From contig JAWKHI010000026.1 of the NCBI GenBank assembly GCA_041394885.1, forward strand, positions 30,532-94,531: 64,000 nt of DNA, read 5' to 3'. The DNA is from DSOI01 sp041394885 (lineage in GTDB: Bacteria > Acidobacteriota > Terriglobia > Bryobacterales > Bryobacteraceae). Below the pieces are notes generated by a model that made no database searches, was not told where the DNA came from, and worked only from the letters and a program-made list of their open reading frames with translations. The position numbers and the translations under genes were made by a program. Each line of letters opens with the position of its first letter. The first letter of the stretch is position 1. Of this stretch, positions 36,332 through 45,440 are shown one piece after another.

Positions 36332-37048
36332 CTATTTCGAACAGTCCTGGTGATACCGGCGGTTGTAGCGATTGCATTCCGCCAGATCTTCTTTGTATTT
36401 GAACTCGCACGATTCGTATGCGTCCCTCTTGGCGGACCATTCATCATGCGCCTTGTTGAAGGCATCGTTGCATTCCTTGAGTTCCTCGCGCAGCGCCCCG
36501 AGTTCCTGCCGCGCCGCGAACCGGGCCTGTGCAAGAGCGTTGGCGAGATTCTCCAGTGCGTCGATGCTCATCATCTCCAGAGCGCTCCGCTCCATCGGAT
36601 CGATGAGCGCCGAGACTCCGGCCGAGGCGGCCGCGATCGCGGCACTCTGAGCGAGCTCCGCGGCCGCCCATTTCGCGATGCGGAGCGCCAGGGATCCGGT
36701 TCCCGTCACGACCGCTTTGGAAAACGACGCGGCCAACGTAATGCGGTCAAAATATTCGAGTTCCGCGGCGGTAACCGCCCGCCCATGCTGGTTTTGCAGC
36801 GCCCGTTCCACGGCGCGTATGTTGCCTGCCAATTGCTCGAGCTGGCGTTCCAGTTCGCGACGCCGCTGGTCCATGGCCCCGCAGGGCCATTCCGGTTGCA
36901 CGCCCGGACTTGCGCACGCGGCGGGGGGGCAGTTGGGTGGCGGCGGCGGCACGTTGCAGGGCGTATGCTGCGCCTTTTGTTGAGGCATGAGAGGCGCGGC
37001 GGCGAGCGCCAACAGGCCGAGGGCCGGGATCCAGCGAGCTAGCGCCAT
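36332..37048 (-). CDS. Secreted protein of unknown function with Cys-rich, coiled-coil regions
   Basis: 238 residues from the ATG at 37048. A signal peptide (ALARWIPALGLLALAAAPL) is followed by a Pro/Cys-rich segment (HTPCNVPPPPPNCPPAACAS), a heptad-like helix (DQRRRELERQLEQLAGNI), a hydrophobic Ala-rich middle (AELAQSAAIAAASAGVSAL) that could cross or dip into a membrane, and a second charged helix with Cys pairs near the C-terminus. No family is recognised. The longer in-frame reading to 37321 lies inside the upstream gene. It overlaps the upstream secreted-protein gene by ten bases, so the two are translationally linked and may act together. Confidence 0.65.
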   Translation of the reverse strand: MALARWIPALGLLALAAAPLMPQQKAQHTPCNVPPPPPNCPPAACASPGVQPEWPCGAMDQRRRELERQLEQLAGNIRAVERALQNQHGRAVTAAELEYFDRITLAASFSKAVVTGTGSLALRIAKWAAAELAQSAAIAAASAGVSALIDPMERSALEMMSIDALENLANALAQARFAARQELGALREELKECNDAFNKAHDEWSAKRDAYESCEFKYKEDLAECNRYNRRYHQDCSK

Positions 37049-38112
37049 CCCGCACCACCATCGGCCGGGTAGCCGCAGTCGGCAACCGGGTCCAGCTTGT
37101 ACTCGAGAACGTGTTCCCAGGCAGCGCGGGCAAAATCGGCGCAGACTTGCCATTTGGCGTTCCAGCTTTGCGCGCAGGATGTGTAGCCGGGAACCTGGGC
37201 CGATTCCTCCGCTTGCTCGCGGCTGGCATCGGCCTGAGCGGCTGACACCTCGGCGGGGCATCGCGCGGAGTCTCCCTGACGGGCCTGGTGCAACACCGAT
37301 TGCGCCACCAGTGCGGTCCACTGGTCATCGAGCGCGTCGTAGATCTGATCTTCCGTCATGTCGCGAAGCCGGCCCTGCCCAGCCTGCGTCGCGAAATCCG
37401 TGGTTGTGGTTTTCGCGAAGTAAGCGTCCATGCTTTCGAAGCCGAAGGCATCCAGGTAGAATGCAGCGACGCTATCTCCGGTGACGCCACCCGATGGCGC
37501 GGTGGCTGGAACAAGGCGGGCGCGCGCGGTGTCAACATCCGCCTGCAGTTCGGCCGGGGAGGCGCCGGCGCCGCGGCGGCGGCGAAACTCAGCGTAGGCC
37601 GCTTTGATGGACGCCTCAATGCGCGCCAGACCGGTGGAAGCAGCGCTGACGAGTTGCTGCCTCGCAGCACAATCGGGTGCCGATCCCGGTTTCAGTTCGA
37701 TCGGAGCGAAGGCGCAAGCGGCGACCGGGCATTGGGCCGGCATCGCCGGGCAGGGCGGAGTCCCGGTCGTGTGGAAAGTAACGATCTCGCCCACTCGCCC
37801 CCATCCTCCGGCGTTGCGAACCTGAAGGCGGAAACGGTAATCCGTGTTCGGCGCGAGACCGGAGGCCGTGTACTCCTGACCGGGTCCATCGTAGACGACA
37901 CGGAATGTCCCGCTCGGCCCCTGCATGCGGAGCCGTGAAAACTCCACTCCGACGCACTCCTTCCAGGCGAGGGAAATACTATTCAAACGAACCTCCACCT
38001 GAACCAGCGGGCAGCTCTGCGCTGCCAGGGGCGGAGGCATCATCAAGGGGGTGATCGCTACGGCGAGGATCCAGACGGAACTGGACGTATGCACCCGGTC
38101 ATCGTACCCCAC
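37039..38112 (-). CDS. Secreted protein with one fibronectin type III-like domain
   Basis: 357 residues. The signal peptide is SVWILAVAITPLMMPPPLAAQ. Residues about 35-118 look like a fibronectin type III domain: VRLNSISLAWKE, FRVVYDGPGQEYTASGLAPNTDYRFRLQVRNAGGWG, VTFHT. The rest is helical with many Ala/Asp/Gln and a Cys-rich end (CAQSWNAKWQVCADF). A Cys/Pro segment (PPCPAMPAQCPVAACAF) resembles the one in the downstream protein, suggesting a related fold or joint secretion. Function unknown; extracellular by inference. No known cell-wall anchor is seen. Confidence 0.65.
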   Translation of the reverse strand: MGYDDRVHTSSSVWILAVAITPLMMPPPLAAQSCPLVQVEVRLNSISLAWKECVGVEFSRLRMQGPSGTFRVVYDGPGQEYTASGLAPNTDYRFRLQVRNAGGWGRVGEIVTFHTTGTPPCPAMPAQCPVAACAFAPIELKPGSAPDCAARQQLVSAASTGLARIEASIKAAYAEFRRRRGAGASPAELQADVDTARARLVPATAPSGGVTGDSVAAFYLDAFGFESMDAYFAKTTTTDFATQAGQGRLRDMTEDQIYDALDDQWTALVAQSVLHQARQGDSARCPAEVSAAQADASREQAEESAQVPGYTSCAQSWNAKWQVCADFARAAWEHVLEYKLDPVADCGYPADGGAGWR

Positions 38113-38212
38113 AGAGGTGAGAGCCGCAAGTCGCGACGGGGCGGGCGCACATGGCGCCGCGCCAGGTTAATTCGTATACATACAGCTCACGGTTGATTTA
38201 GAAACGTCATTT

Positions 38213-38767
38213 TTACCCTGCCGTGGGCTCGAACTTCCAGGCCGGCGGCACGATTCCGTTCACCCTTAGATACACCACCAATTGGCCGCGATGGTGCGCG
38301 GTGTGCATGTAGGCGCGCATGCAGAGATCGGTTCCCGAGTGCGGGGGAAGCCGGGGCGAGAACTTGATGTCCGTGCGAAGCAGGTCTTTCTCGGTGAGCT
38401 TGCCGAGCACCATGGCGACATAATCAAAGCAGGCGACGGCGTGGGCACGGACGTCTTCTTTGCTTTTCGCCTCCGAACGCGGCGGCGGTTCACCGATCCC
38501 AAAAGCGCGAAAGTAGGCGACGTTGGCCATTCCGAGATGTGTGAGCTGATCGGCGAAGCTGCGCTGGGCCGGATGTGGCTTGGAATCGAATGCGTCCCCT
38601 GGCATAGCGTCGAGAACGGCGAGGGTGTATTCGCGGGTGTCGCGCCAATGTTCGGCGAAGCTGTCTCGAAACGACTTGGCAAAGGGGTCGCTCCATCCGC
38701 TGCCGGCCGCGGAGAGTGTAGTAGCGGGCGCGGCGGCCAGAGCGCCCATGATATGACGGCGTTGCAT
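38213..38767 (-). CDS. DinB-family protein with Tat-type leader
   Basis: 184 residues. The leader MQRRHIMGALAAAPATTLSA is twin-arginine-like. The DinB four-helix bundle follows, with metal-ligand His residues in LTHLGMAN and HTAHHRGQLVVYLR and family segments such as EYTLAVLDAMPGDAF and FADQLTHLG. DinB/YfiT-like proteins include thiol transferases and hydrolases using a divalent metal; many in acidobacteria have unknown substrates and an export leader, as here. Confidence 0.88.
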   Translation of the reverse strand: MQRRHIMGALAAAPATTLSAAGSGWSDPFAKSFRDSFAEHWRDTREYTLAVLDAMPGDAFDSKPHPAQRSFADQLTHLGMANVAYFRAFGIGEPPPRSEAKSKEDVRAHAVACFDYVAMVLGKLTEKDLLRTDIKFSPRLPPHSGTDLCMRAYMHTAHHRGQLVVYLRVNGIVPPAWKFEPTAG

Positions 38768-38830
38768 CGCGACCAGAGTAACACCGAACGATCCTGCTCT
38801 ATGCTAAGGTGCCCACAGGAGCGAAAACCG

Positions 38831-39571
38831 ATGAGAAAACTACTTCGTCTTTTGGGGAACTCGCGCACAACAGAGACGCCGTGCGCGCCAGAATGCGCGA
38901 GTTTCTCTCCAGGATCGGCGCGGCGCCCGGCGGCTTGTGCGCTTTTGGGGAACTCGCGCACAACAGACACGCCGGGCGCGCCGGAATGCGCGAGTTTCTC
39001 TCCAGGATCGGTGCCGCGCCGGGCGGCTTGTGCGCTTCTATTCGTCCCTGTTGTGCTGTTCTCGCAGGCCCCACCGGAGCGGGGACGAGAGCGAATTGAA
39101 AAAGAAGTACGGAAAGAGATCCTCACGCTGCCTTTCTATGGTGTTTATGATTGGATCACTTTCCGCGTCGACGGCTACAATGTGACCCTCAATGGCATGG
39201 TGTCGCGGCCGACATTGAAGAGTGGCGCCGAGCAGGTCACCAAGAAGATCGAGGGAGTGGAAGGCGTCACCAATGAGATCGAGGTGCTGCCGTTGTCGCC
39301 GAGCGATGACCGGATTCGCATTGCCACAGCGAACGCGATCTTCCGGCATCCGTCGATGACACGGTACGCGATTCGGGGGCAGAATTCGCCGATTCATATT
39401 CTTGTGAAAAACGGCGAAGTGATCCTGGAGGGCGCCGTGGGACTGGAATCGGAAAAGACAGTCGCTGGGCTGCAGGCCAACGGAGTTCCGGGCGTGTTCA
39501 AGGTGACCAACAATCTGGTAGCGGATAAGAAGTCGCCTCCCAAAAAGAAGAAGGCAAAAGCCTCCAATTAG
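38831..39571 (+). CDS. BON-domain envelope protein with a repeat inserted in its leader
   Basis: 246 residues. The ATG has an AGGAG nine bases upstream, so the start is secure. After MRKLLR come two 31-residue repeats, LLGNSRTTETPCAPECASFS and so on, encoded by the 93-base DNA repeat. Only then follows the hydrophobic core and cleavage site of a signal peptide (CALLFVPVVLFSQAPP). Residues about 85-240 hold two BON-like units (VDGYNVTLNGMV, VEGVTNEIEV, KNGEVILEGAVG, GVFKVTNNLV) and a Lys-rich tail. BON domains bind phospholipid or stabilise the envelope. The repeat probably split a normal leader; whether export still works is unclear. Confidence 0.78.
   Translation: MRKLLRLLGNSRTTETPCAPECASFSPGSARRPAACALLGNSRTTDTPGAPECASFSPGSVPRRAACALLFVPVVLFSQAPPERGRERIEKEVRKEILTLPFYGVYDWITFRVDGYNVTLNGMVSRPTLKSGAEQVTKKIEGVEGVTNEIEVLPLSPSDDRIRIATANAIFRHPSMTRYAIRGQNSPIHILVKNGEVILEGAVGLESEKTVAGLQANGVPGVFKVTNNLVADKKSPPKKKKAKASN
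38849..39034 (+). repeat. Two tandem 93-bp hairpin repeats inside a coding region
   Basis: Copy 1 is 38849-38941 and copy 2 is 38942-39034, with few differences. Each has a perfect 10-bp inverted repeat (AACTCGCGCA and TGCGCGAGTT; 38858-38867 with 38894-38903, and 38951-38960 with 38987-38996) around a loop of 26 bases. Since 93 is divisible by three, the insertion keeps the reading frame. It looks like a dispersed palindromic element (REP/MITE-like), not a CRISPR array. Confidence 0.8.
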
Positions 39572-39608
39572 CGGGCAAACCCGATCGCAGCCGCGCTATC
39601 ATGCGGCT

Positions 39609-41621
39609 ATGAGGCTATTGTGGGTCGCGCTGGCGGCAACCGCGGCGTGCGCGCAAACGGTGAGCACCGACCAACCGCTCGGGTTTTCCACACAATGGAT
39701 TGACCGCTCGGCGGATCCGTGCGAAAACTTCTACCGGTTTTCCTGCGGGCTCTGGATCGACAAGAATCCGGTGCCAGCGGACCAGTCACGCTGGAGCCGG
39801 TTCAACGCGCTCTCGGAGGAGACGCAACTGCGCTTGCGCCAGATCCTGGAGCAAGCCGCCAAGCCGTCGGCTACGCGCGACGCGATCGACCAGCGAATCG
39901 GCGACCACTACGCCGCCTGCATGGACGAACCCGCCATCGACGCGAAAGGCTCGAAGCCGTTGGCGCCGCACCTTCGACCCATCGAACGGCTGCGGAACAC
40001 CGGGCAGCTCGCGGGCGTACTGGCGGGTCTGCATTCGATCGGCGTCTCCGCCGCGTTCGATTTCGACTCGACGCCGGACTTCGAAAACTCCACCACGTTC
40101 ATCGCCGAAGCGAGCCAAGGCGGGCTGACACTGCCCGACCGCGACTACTATCTCAAACCAGGCGCGCGCTCCGAGGAGATCCGCGCCCGTTACGTGGATT
40201 ACGTGACGCGTCTGTTCACCCTGCTGGGCGATTCCGAATCCCGCGCGGCGGCGCGAGCCCGCCAGGCGATCGATCTCGAGACGGCGCTCGCCAAGGCGTC
40301 GCTCGAGCGCGTGGCGCTGCGGGATCCCAAGAATCGCTATCGCCGCACCACCGTCGACGAGCTTCGCGGCATCGCTCCTTCGCTCGACTGGGCCGCCTAT
40401 TTCAAAGCGCGCCGCGTTCCGGAGATTACCGTCCTGAGCGCGCCCCAACCGGACTTCCTCCGTGAGGTGAACCGGCTGATTGGCGAGGCGCCGCTCGATC
40501 AATGGAAGGCGTACCTGACCCTCCGTCTGGCGGACGAGGCCGCGCCGCAGCTCTCGCGCTCATTCGTGCAGGCCAATTTCGACTTTCACGAGCGTACCCT
40601 CCGCGGCACCCAGGAAATGCTGCCCCGCGCCCGGCGCTGCGCGCAGTTGGCCGACCGCCAGATCCCGGAAGGGCTGGGACGGCGCTACGTCGAGAAGTAC
40701 TTCCCGGCCGACAGCAAGCAGCGCATGCTGAAGCTGGTGGCGGCGGTGGAACAGGCGTTCGAGACCGACATCAAGCAGATCGAGTGGATGACGCCGGCGA
40801 CGAAAACGCGCGCGCTCGAAAAACTGCACGCCATCGCGAACAAGATCGGCTATCCGGACCGTTGGCGCGACTATTCACAGCTCACCATCCGGCGAGGGGA
40901 CGTGCTGGGCAATGCCTTCCGCGCGGCCGAGTTCCGCGAACGCCAGCACATCGCCCGGATTGGGGGCAAGGTGGATCCGGCGGAATGGCGCATGTCTCCG
41001 CCGACGGTGAACGCCTACTACAGCCCGCTCGAGAACAACATCAATTTCCCGGCCGGGATCCTGCAGCCTCCGTTGTTCGACCCCACCATGGACGACGCGG
41101 TGAACCTGGGCGGCATCGGCGGCGTGATTGGCCACGAGCTTTCGCACGGGTTTGACGATCAGGGGCGCAAGTTCGCCCCCGACGGCAACCTGCGCGACTG
41201 GTGGACCGCCGACGACGCCCGCGAGTTCGAGAAACGCGCACAGTGCTTCATTGATCAGTATTCGTCTTACACGGTGGCCGGCGGCACACACCTGAACGGC
41301 AAGCTGACGCTCGGGGAAAACATGGCCGACGCCGGCGGCGTCCGCGTGGCGTTCATGGCATTGATGGACACACTCGACGGAAAGCCGCGGGAGAAGATCG
41401 ACGGATTCACTCCCGAGCAGCGGCTGTTTCTCGGATGGGCGCAGGGTTGGTGCAGCAACACCACCGACGATGCGGCCCGGCTGCGCGCCGAGACGGACCC
41501 GCATGCCCCGGGCGAGTACCGGGTGAACGGGGTGTTCTCGAATCTGCCCGAATTCCACAATGCGTTCTCGTGCAAGGCAGGACAGGCAATGGTCCGCGAG
41601 AACGCCTGCCGGGTCTGGTAA
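39609..41621 (+). CDS. M13-family (neprilysin/PepO-like) zinc metallopeptidase
   Basis: 670 residues. The signal peptide is RLLWVALAATAACAQ. The N-terminal M13 region has DPCENFYRFSCGLW with its conserved Cys residues. The catalytic domain holds HELSH (His509, Glu510, His513), the third zinc ligand Glu in GENMADAGG, NAYYSPLENNINFPAGILQPP for substrate binding, and the closing CRVW. M13 enzymes cleave peptides outside the cytoplasm, and several acidobacteria carry many copies. Full length, no odd features. Confidence 0.95.
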   Translation: MRLLWVALAATAACAQTVSTDQPLGFSTQWIDRSADPCENFYRFSCGLWIDKNPVPADQSRWSRFNALSEETQLRLRQILEQAAKPSATRDAIDQRIGDHYAACMDEPAIDAKGSKPLAPHLRPIERLRNTGQLAGVLAGLHSIGVSAAFDFDSTPDFENSTTFIAEASQGGLTLPDRDYYLKPGARSEEIRARYVDYVTRLFTLLGDSESRAAARARQAIDLETALAKASLERVALRDPKNRYRRTTVDELRGIAPSLDWAAYFKARRVPEITVLSAPQPDFLREVNRLIGEAPLDQWKAYLTLRLADEAAPQLSRSFVQANFDFHERTLRGTQEMLPRARRCAQLADRQIPEGLGRRYVEKYFPADSKQRMLKLVAAVEQAFETDIKQIEWMTPATKTRALEKLHAIANKIGYPDRWRDYSQLTIRRGDVLGNAFRAAEFRERQHIARIGGKVDPAEWRMSPPTVNAYYSPLENNINFPAGILQPPLFDPTMDDAVNLGGIGGVIGHELSHGFDDQGRKFAPDGNLRDWWTADDAREFEKRAQCFIDQYSSYTVAGGTHLNGKLTLGENMADAGGVRVAFMALMDTLDGKPREKIDGFTPEQRLFLGWAQGWCSNTTDDAARLRAETDPHAPGEYRVNGVFSNLPEFHNAFSCKAGQAMVRENACRVW

Positions 41622-41637
41622 CCGGCCTCCAGACGGG

Positions 41638-42939
41638 CTAGATGATGACGAAACGTTCGGTGTGGACGCGGCTTCGCGGGACGCCGATCGCGGGCAGCAC
41701 CTGTTCGATTGCGTCCATCATGGCTTCGGGTCCGCAGACGAAATACTGACACCGCTGGTAGCGGGGAGGCAGGTAGCGCCGGAGCAGCGCGGCGTCGATG
41801 TAGCCGGTTTCGCCGGTCCAATTCGCCGGCGGATGCTCGAGAACGTAGATGACGCGGAGATTCATCTGGGTGCTCAACTCGTCCAGTTGCGACCGGAAGG
41901 TCAGGCTCGCGGCGTCGCGCCCGCCGAAAAGCAGAAGCACGGGCCGCCGGTCTTCACGGAGCGCCATGGTCCTGCACATGGAGTAGAGCGGTGTGATACC
42001 AGCGCCGCCTCCGATGAAGACGAAAGCGGGCCCTTCGTCACGATCGGGAGAGAAGACACCATAGGGCCCGTCGACCCAAATGCGCGCGCCTGGCTCGAGG
42101 GTAGGCACGACTTGGCCGGACCAGTCGCCGAAATCCTTGATCGTGAAGGCCACGGGGTGGCCCGGTTCGTCGTAGGCGGGTGAGGACATCGAGATCGGGT
42201 GGCGGTCGCGATGAAAGGGCGTGCGGCCGGTGTTGAGCCAAGCGAACTGCCCGGGCTCGAAGACGAACCCGCGATGACCGGCGGGTTCGAGGACGAGCGT
42301 CCGGGAGTCGCCCAGTTCGGCGATGTTGGCGACCAGAGTCCATGGCCGCGACCATAGCCGCAGTGGCTTCGCCACTTTGAACCACAGCCGCATTCCGACG
42401 GTGAGGGCGGCGTAGCCAGCCAGGACGACACGCATGGGAGCAGCGGCTGCGAATCCGCCGAACAGGATGAGGTGCGCCAGACCGAGCAGTATGGCGGCGT
42501 CGGCGAGCAAGCCATGGGTGAATTGCCACCATTGATAGGGGATTGCGAGCAGGCGGCGGCAAAGGGAGAGCAGGATCAGCAGAAAGACGGCCCACATCGC
42601 CACGGCGCCGGCCCGCATCGCCCAAGGCGACTCCGCGTCGATCGGATTCACCCATGCGAACGGGTAGCCGGCCCGAAGCATGAGGGCGACGTGAATGGCG
42701 ATGAGCAGGGTGGCGACGAGGCCCATCATGCGGTGGAAACGCTGCAAAGCGTCCTGTCCGAAGGCGCTCGACACGGAATGGACCTTGGAGATCAGGGAGA
42801 ACTCGAGGGCCATGATCGTGAAGCCCAGGTAACCGCAGGCGACGCCGAGGGGCATCGCGTGACCGGCCACAATGAGCGGCAGCAGGACCAAGTGGGCATA
42901 GAGGCCCAACCACAAAGCTCCTCGAACGAACAGTGGCAT
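41638..42939 (-). CDS. Membrane ferric-reductase-like flavoprotein (ferredoxin reductase family)
   Basis: 433 residues from the ATG at 42939. The N-terminal half (about 1-200) has six or seven membrane helices with His residues spaced for haem (RFHRMMGLVATLLIAIHVALM, QFTHGLLADAAILLGLAHLIL; read in parts), like ferric reductase or YedZ-type cytochromes. The C-terminal half is a ferredoxin-NADP reductase module: RHPISMSSP for FAD, GGGAGITPLYSMC for the nucleotide and FVCGPEAMMDAIEQVL near the end. It probably moves electrons from NAD(P)H across or into the membrane; acceptor unknown. The longer reading upstream overlaps the Rpn gene and is rejected. Confidence 0.88.
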   Translation of the reverse strand: MPLFVRGALWLGLYAHLVLLPLIVAGHAMPLGVACGYLGFTIMALEFSLISKVHSVSSAFGQDALQRFHRMMGLVATLLIAIHVALMLRAGYPFAWVNPIDAESPWAMRAGAVAMWAVFLLILLSLCRRLLAIPYQWWQFTHGLLADAAILLGLAHLILFGGFAAAAPMRVVLAGYAALTVGMRLWFKVAKPLRLWSRPWTLVANIAELGDSRTLVLEPAGHRGFVFEPGQFAWLNTGRTPFHRDRHPISMSSPAYDEPGHPVAFTIKDFGDWSGQVVPTLEPGARIWVDGPYGVFSPDRDEGPAFVFIGGGAGITPLYSMCRTMALREDRRPVLLLFGGRDAASLTFRSQLDELSTQMNLRVIYVLEHPPANWTGETGYIDAALLRRYLPPRYQRCQYFVCGPEAMMDAIEQVLPAIGVPRSRVHTERFVII

Positions 42940-42982
42940 CGCCCTTATTTGGGCAATCGGTGGGCCGTTGGCTGGCGAGGAG

Positions 42983-43906
42983 TTACGAACCGAGGATGTC
43001 GCGGACGGCAGCTTCGGCGGAAGCGCGATCTTTCGCGCGGAGGAGAGCGATGAAGAGGGCACGGACCTGACCGTAGTCATCAAGCTGGTCGATGCGCTCT
43101 GGCGGGACGATCCCTGGGAAGCAGTTGTCGACCACGTCGCAAAGGTCCCGGCGCGCGGCTACGAGTTGCCCTTCCTCGCGGCCCTTCGCCCGGCCGGCTG
43201 CCATGCCACGCTCCTCGCCCTCGACGAGCTTCTCTTTGGCTAGTTCCTCGCCGGCGGGCGAAATCAGCATCAATTCCTTGAGTGTCATGCTCATTCTCGC
43301 GCGGATCTCCTCAATCTCGATTTCATTGTACTGGAGACTACTCCAGGTAGCCAGTTCGGCGAACAGGCGGGTGCGGAGTTCACGGTCCGGCACCTCACTC
43401 AGTTTGCGGATCGCTTCGAGGAGTTCTTCGCGGGTCGCCTTCATTCCACCCACCAGCGGCAGCGCTTCCACGGGGGACGCCGCCAGCACCGCCTTCGGAC
43501 TCTGCTCCCAAAGCTTGACGAATCTCGGCCTCGCCTGCAGCGTGACGCATCCACGCTCTTCGGTGATATCGCCGCCAAGACCGGTGGGAGCATGGCGGCG
43601 CGACAGGAGCACGATGGTCGTCCATACCGGAGCGTCGTTCTTCATCGAAAGCAGCGTGGCGCGCCGGCAAATCCGGACAAGGTCGTCGGCAGACAACGCG
43701 GATTCGGCCTCGAAGTGCTCGAGCCAACGCCCGCGTGGGCCTTCCAGCAGAAAGGCGTGATCCACGGTCTTGATGGACATCACGAGTTCACGGTCCACCG
43801 GCGACACGCGGGTTCCGGGTTCGATCGGCGTGCTTCCGAACAGCCGCAGCAGCGTCAGGGGACTGGTCTCCGCCAATGACTTGAAAGAAATATCGTACCT
43901 GCCCAC
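42983..43906 (-). CDS. Rpn-family recombination-promoting nuclease/putative transposase
   Basis: 307 residues. The N-terminal half fits the PD-(D/E)XK-type Rpn/transposase_31-like family expanded in Solibacter-type genomes: YDISFKSLAETSPLTLLRLFG, RVSPVDRELVMSIKTVDHAFLLEG, WLEHFEAES and VWTTIVLLSRRHAPTGLG (read in parts). A C-terminal helical tail ends in ERGMAAGRAKGREEGQLVAARRDL, typical of the family. E. coli Rpn proteins are DNA nucleases that promote recombination. It is not flanked by visible terminal inverted repeats, so this is a resident gene and not an active insertion sequence. Confidence 0.8.
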   Translation of the reverse strand: MGRYDISFKSLAETSPLTLLRLFGSTPIEPGTRVSPVDRELVMSIKTVDHAFLLEGPRGRWLEHFEAESALSADDLVRICRRATLLSMKNDAPVWTTIVLLSRRHAPTGLGGDITEERGCVTLQARPRFVKLWEQSPKAVLAASPVEALPLVGGMKATREELLEAIRKLSEVPDRELRTRLFAELATWSSLQYNEIEIEEIRARMSMTLKELMLISPAGEELAKEKLVEGEERGMAAGRAKGREEGQLVAARRDLCDVVDNCFPGIVPPERIDQLDDYGQVRALFIALLRAKDRASAEAAVRDILGS

Positions 43907-44006
43907 GGACCTCCTCGCCGCCGCGCCACCTCACCGGTCCGCGCGAGCTACGAGGTGTTAGTGCAGGCTCGGGTTCGAGTCTCTCGGGACAACTCGGAAT
44001 CCGCGA

Positions 44007-45440
44007 TTACTTCGACGAGATGCGGATCAACTGATTTCGGTTGGCGATGAACAAACTGCCGTTAGCCGCCACGACGGAGCCATACACCGAGCTCCCCATG
44101 TTCCCCTCGAAGAGCACTTCCTTGGTCTTGCCCTCCTTGAGGACCACGACGTCGCCGTCCTCGTCACCGAGATACACCTTGCCGTCGACGACGTAGGGTG
44201 AGGACCAGACGGCGGCCAGCATGTCGTGCTTCCAGTAGGGCTTACCGGTGGCAGCGTCGAGAGCGTGGAGGAAGCCGGAAAAATCGGCATAGTAGAGGAT
44301 GCCATCTTTGATCGCACCGGTGGAAATCGACCGGCGGATGTCGCCGTAGTGCCACACGAGCCCGGATTGGGTGATGTCGCCACGCTTGGTCCCGTCGATG
44401 CAGTAGAGGTGCCCGACGCCTTCGCCGTGTTCGGGGTCCTGTCCGTTGGCCAGATAGACCTTGTTCTCGAAGATGACCGGCGTCGAGATGACTTCGTTGC
44501 GGGTCTTGGGCCAAACCGAATCTTTCGGGTTGAGGTCGAACTCCCAGAGCTTCTTGCCTGTGAGGGCCTCGTAGCCGCGGACCCAGCCGTCGCCTTGCGC
44601 CGACACCACCTGGAGCACGCCACCGATGGTCCCCACCGAAGGCGAAGACCATTGCCCGTGCAGAATGTTCTCGCCCACCGAGTTGTCTTCCCACTTGACT
44701 TGGCCGGTCTTCTTGTCGATGGCGATGATGGCGGGGGCGCGCGGCGAGGGGATATTGACGTGGCTTTCGTCGTGGCCATTGGCGGTCATTACGAACAGGA
44801 GGTCGCCATGGGAGACGGGAGACGAATTGGCGAGGTTGTGTGGGAACACGCCGAGCTCTTCCATCATGTCGAGCTTCCAGACGATGTCGGAGTTCTGCTC
44901 GCCGGTGAGCTTCTCGTCTTTGTACGGACCGTCGTTCTCCTTGTCGCGAAAGCCTTCGGTGTCGAGACACACGACTTCGGCCCGATTGTTTACGTAGTAG
45001 AGCTTGTCGCCTTCCACCAGGGGCGATGACGCCACGCCTTGGAAGGGCCAGTCATTGACGCGCCCGGCCGCCAGTTTTTCGTTGGTGTCCTGCCAGAGGA
45101 ACTCGCCGGTCTTTTCGTCGAAAGCCATGAGGACGCCGCGGTCACCGGGCTGTTTGGGATCGCGCAAACCCTCGTTGTTGGTGCCGACGAAGACTTTGCC
45201 GCCAGCCACGGTCGGGTTGCCATAGCTTTGCGAGCCGAGGGCAGCCACCCAGGCGATGTTTCGCTTGGTTTGCATGTCCCAGGAAGCGGGGGCATTCTTC
45301 ATTCCGGAGACCATGTTGCGGTCCGGCGTGCCGCCCCACATCGGCCAGTCACCGGTGCCGGGGTCTCCGGCGGGGAGCGGTGCAACGAGACACAGCGCGG
45401 TGAGCGCGGCGCAAATCGGGCGAGCGGTCATTTTGGTCAT
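44007..45440 (-). CDS. Secreted PQQ-like beta-propeller protein
   Basis: 477 residues. After a signal peptide (ARPICAALTALCLVAPLPAG) the protein repeats propeller blades with Trp-docking motifs: GGKVFVGTNN, GVLMAFDEKTGEFLWQD, GDLLFVMTANG, IIAIDKKTGQVKWED, FENKVYLANG and FLHALDAATGKPYWKHD. It belongs to the PQQ-binding-like/BamB-like repeat family; whether it binds PQQ is unknown. The start overlaps the stop of the preceding gene (ATGA), so the two propeller proteins are made together. Confidence 0.88.
   Translation of the reverse strand: MTKMTARPICAALTALCLVAPLPAGDPGTGDWPMWGGTPDRNMVSGMKNAPASWDMQTKRNIAWVAALGSQSYGNPTVAGGKVFVGTNNEGLRDPKQPGDRGVLMAFDEKTGEFLWQDTNEKLAAGRVNDWPFQGVASSPLVEGDKLYYVNNRAEVVCLDTEGFRDKENDGPYKDEKLTGEQNSDIVWKLDMMEELGVFPHNLANSSPVSHGDLLFVMTANGHDESHVNIPSPRAPAIIAIDKKTGQVKWEDNSVGENILHGQWSSPSVGTIGGVLQVVSAQGDGWVRGYEALTGKKLWEFDLNPKDSVWPKTRNEVISTPVIFENKVYLANGQDPEHGEGVGHLYCIDGTKRGDITQSGLVWHYGDIRRSISTGAIKDGILYYADFSGFLHALDAATGKPYWKHDMLAAVWSSPYVVDGKVYLGDEDGDVVVLKEGKTKEVLFEGNMGSSVYGSVVAANGSLFIANRNQLIRISSK

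Noticed and set aside
38849..39034. Possible CRISPR-like direct repeats
   Set aside because: Only two abutting 93-base copies with no spacers, each with its own hairpin, inside a coding frame.
38266..39126. 286-residue minus-strand frame through the hairpin repeats
   Set aside because: It joins repeat-derived peptides to the antisense of dinB; no start signal and no conserved content.
42983..43906. Intact insertion sequence around the Rpn gene
   Set aside because: No terminal inverted repeats or target-site duplication were visible at its ends.
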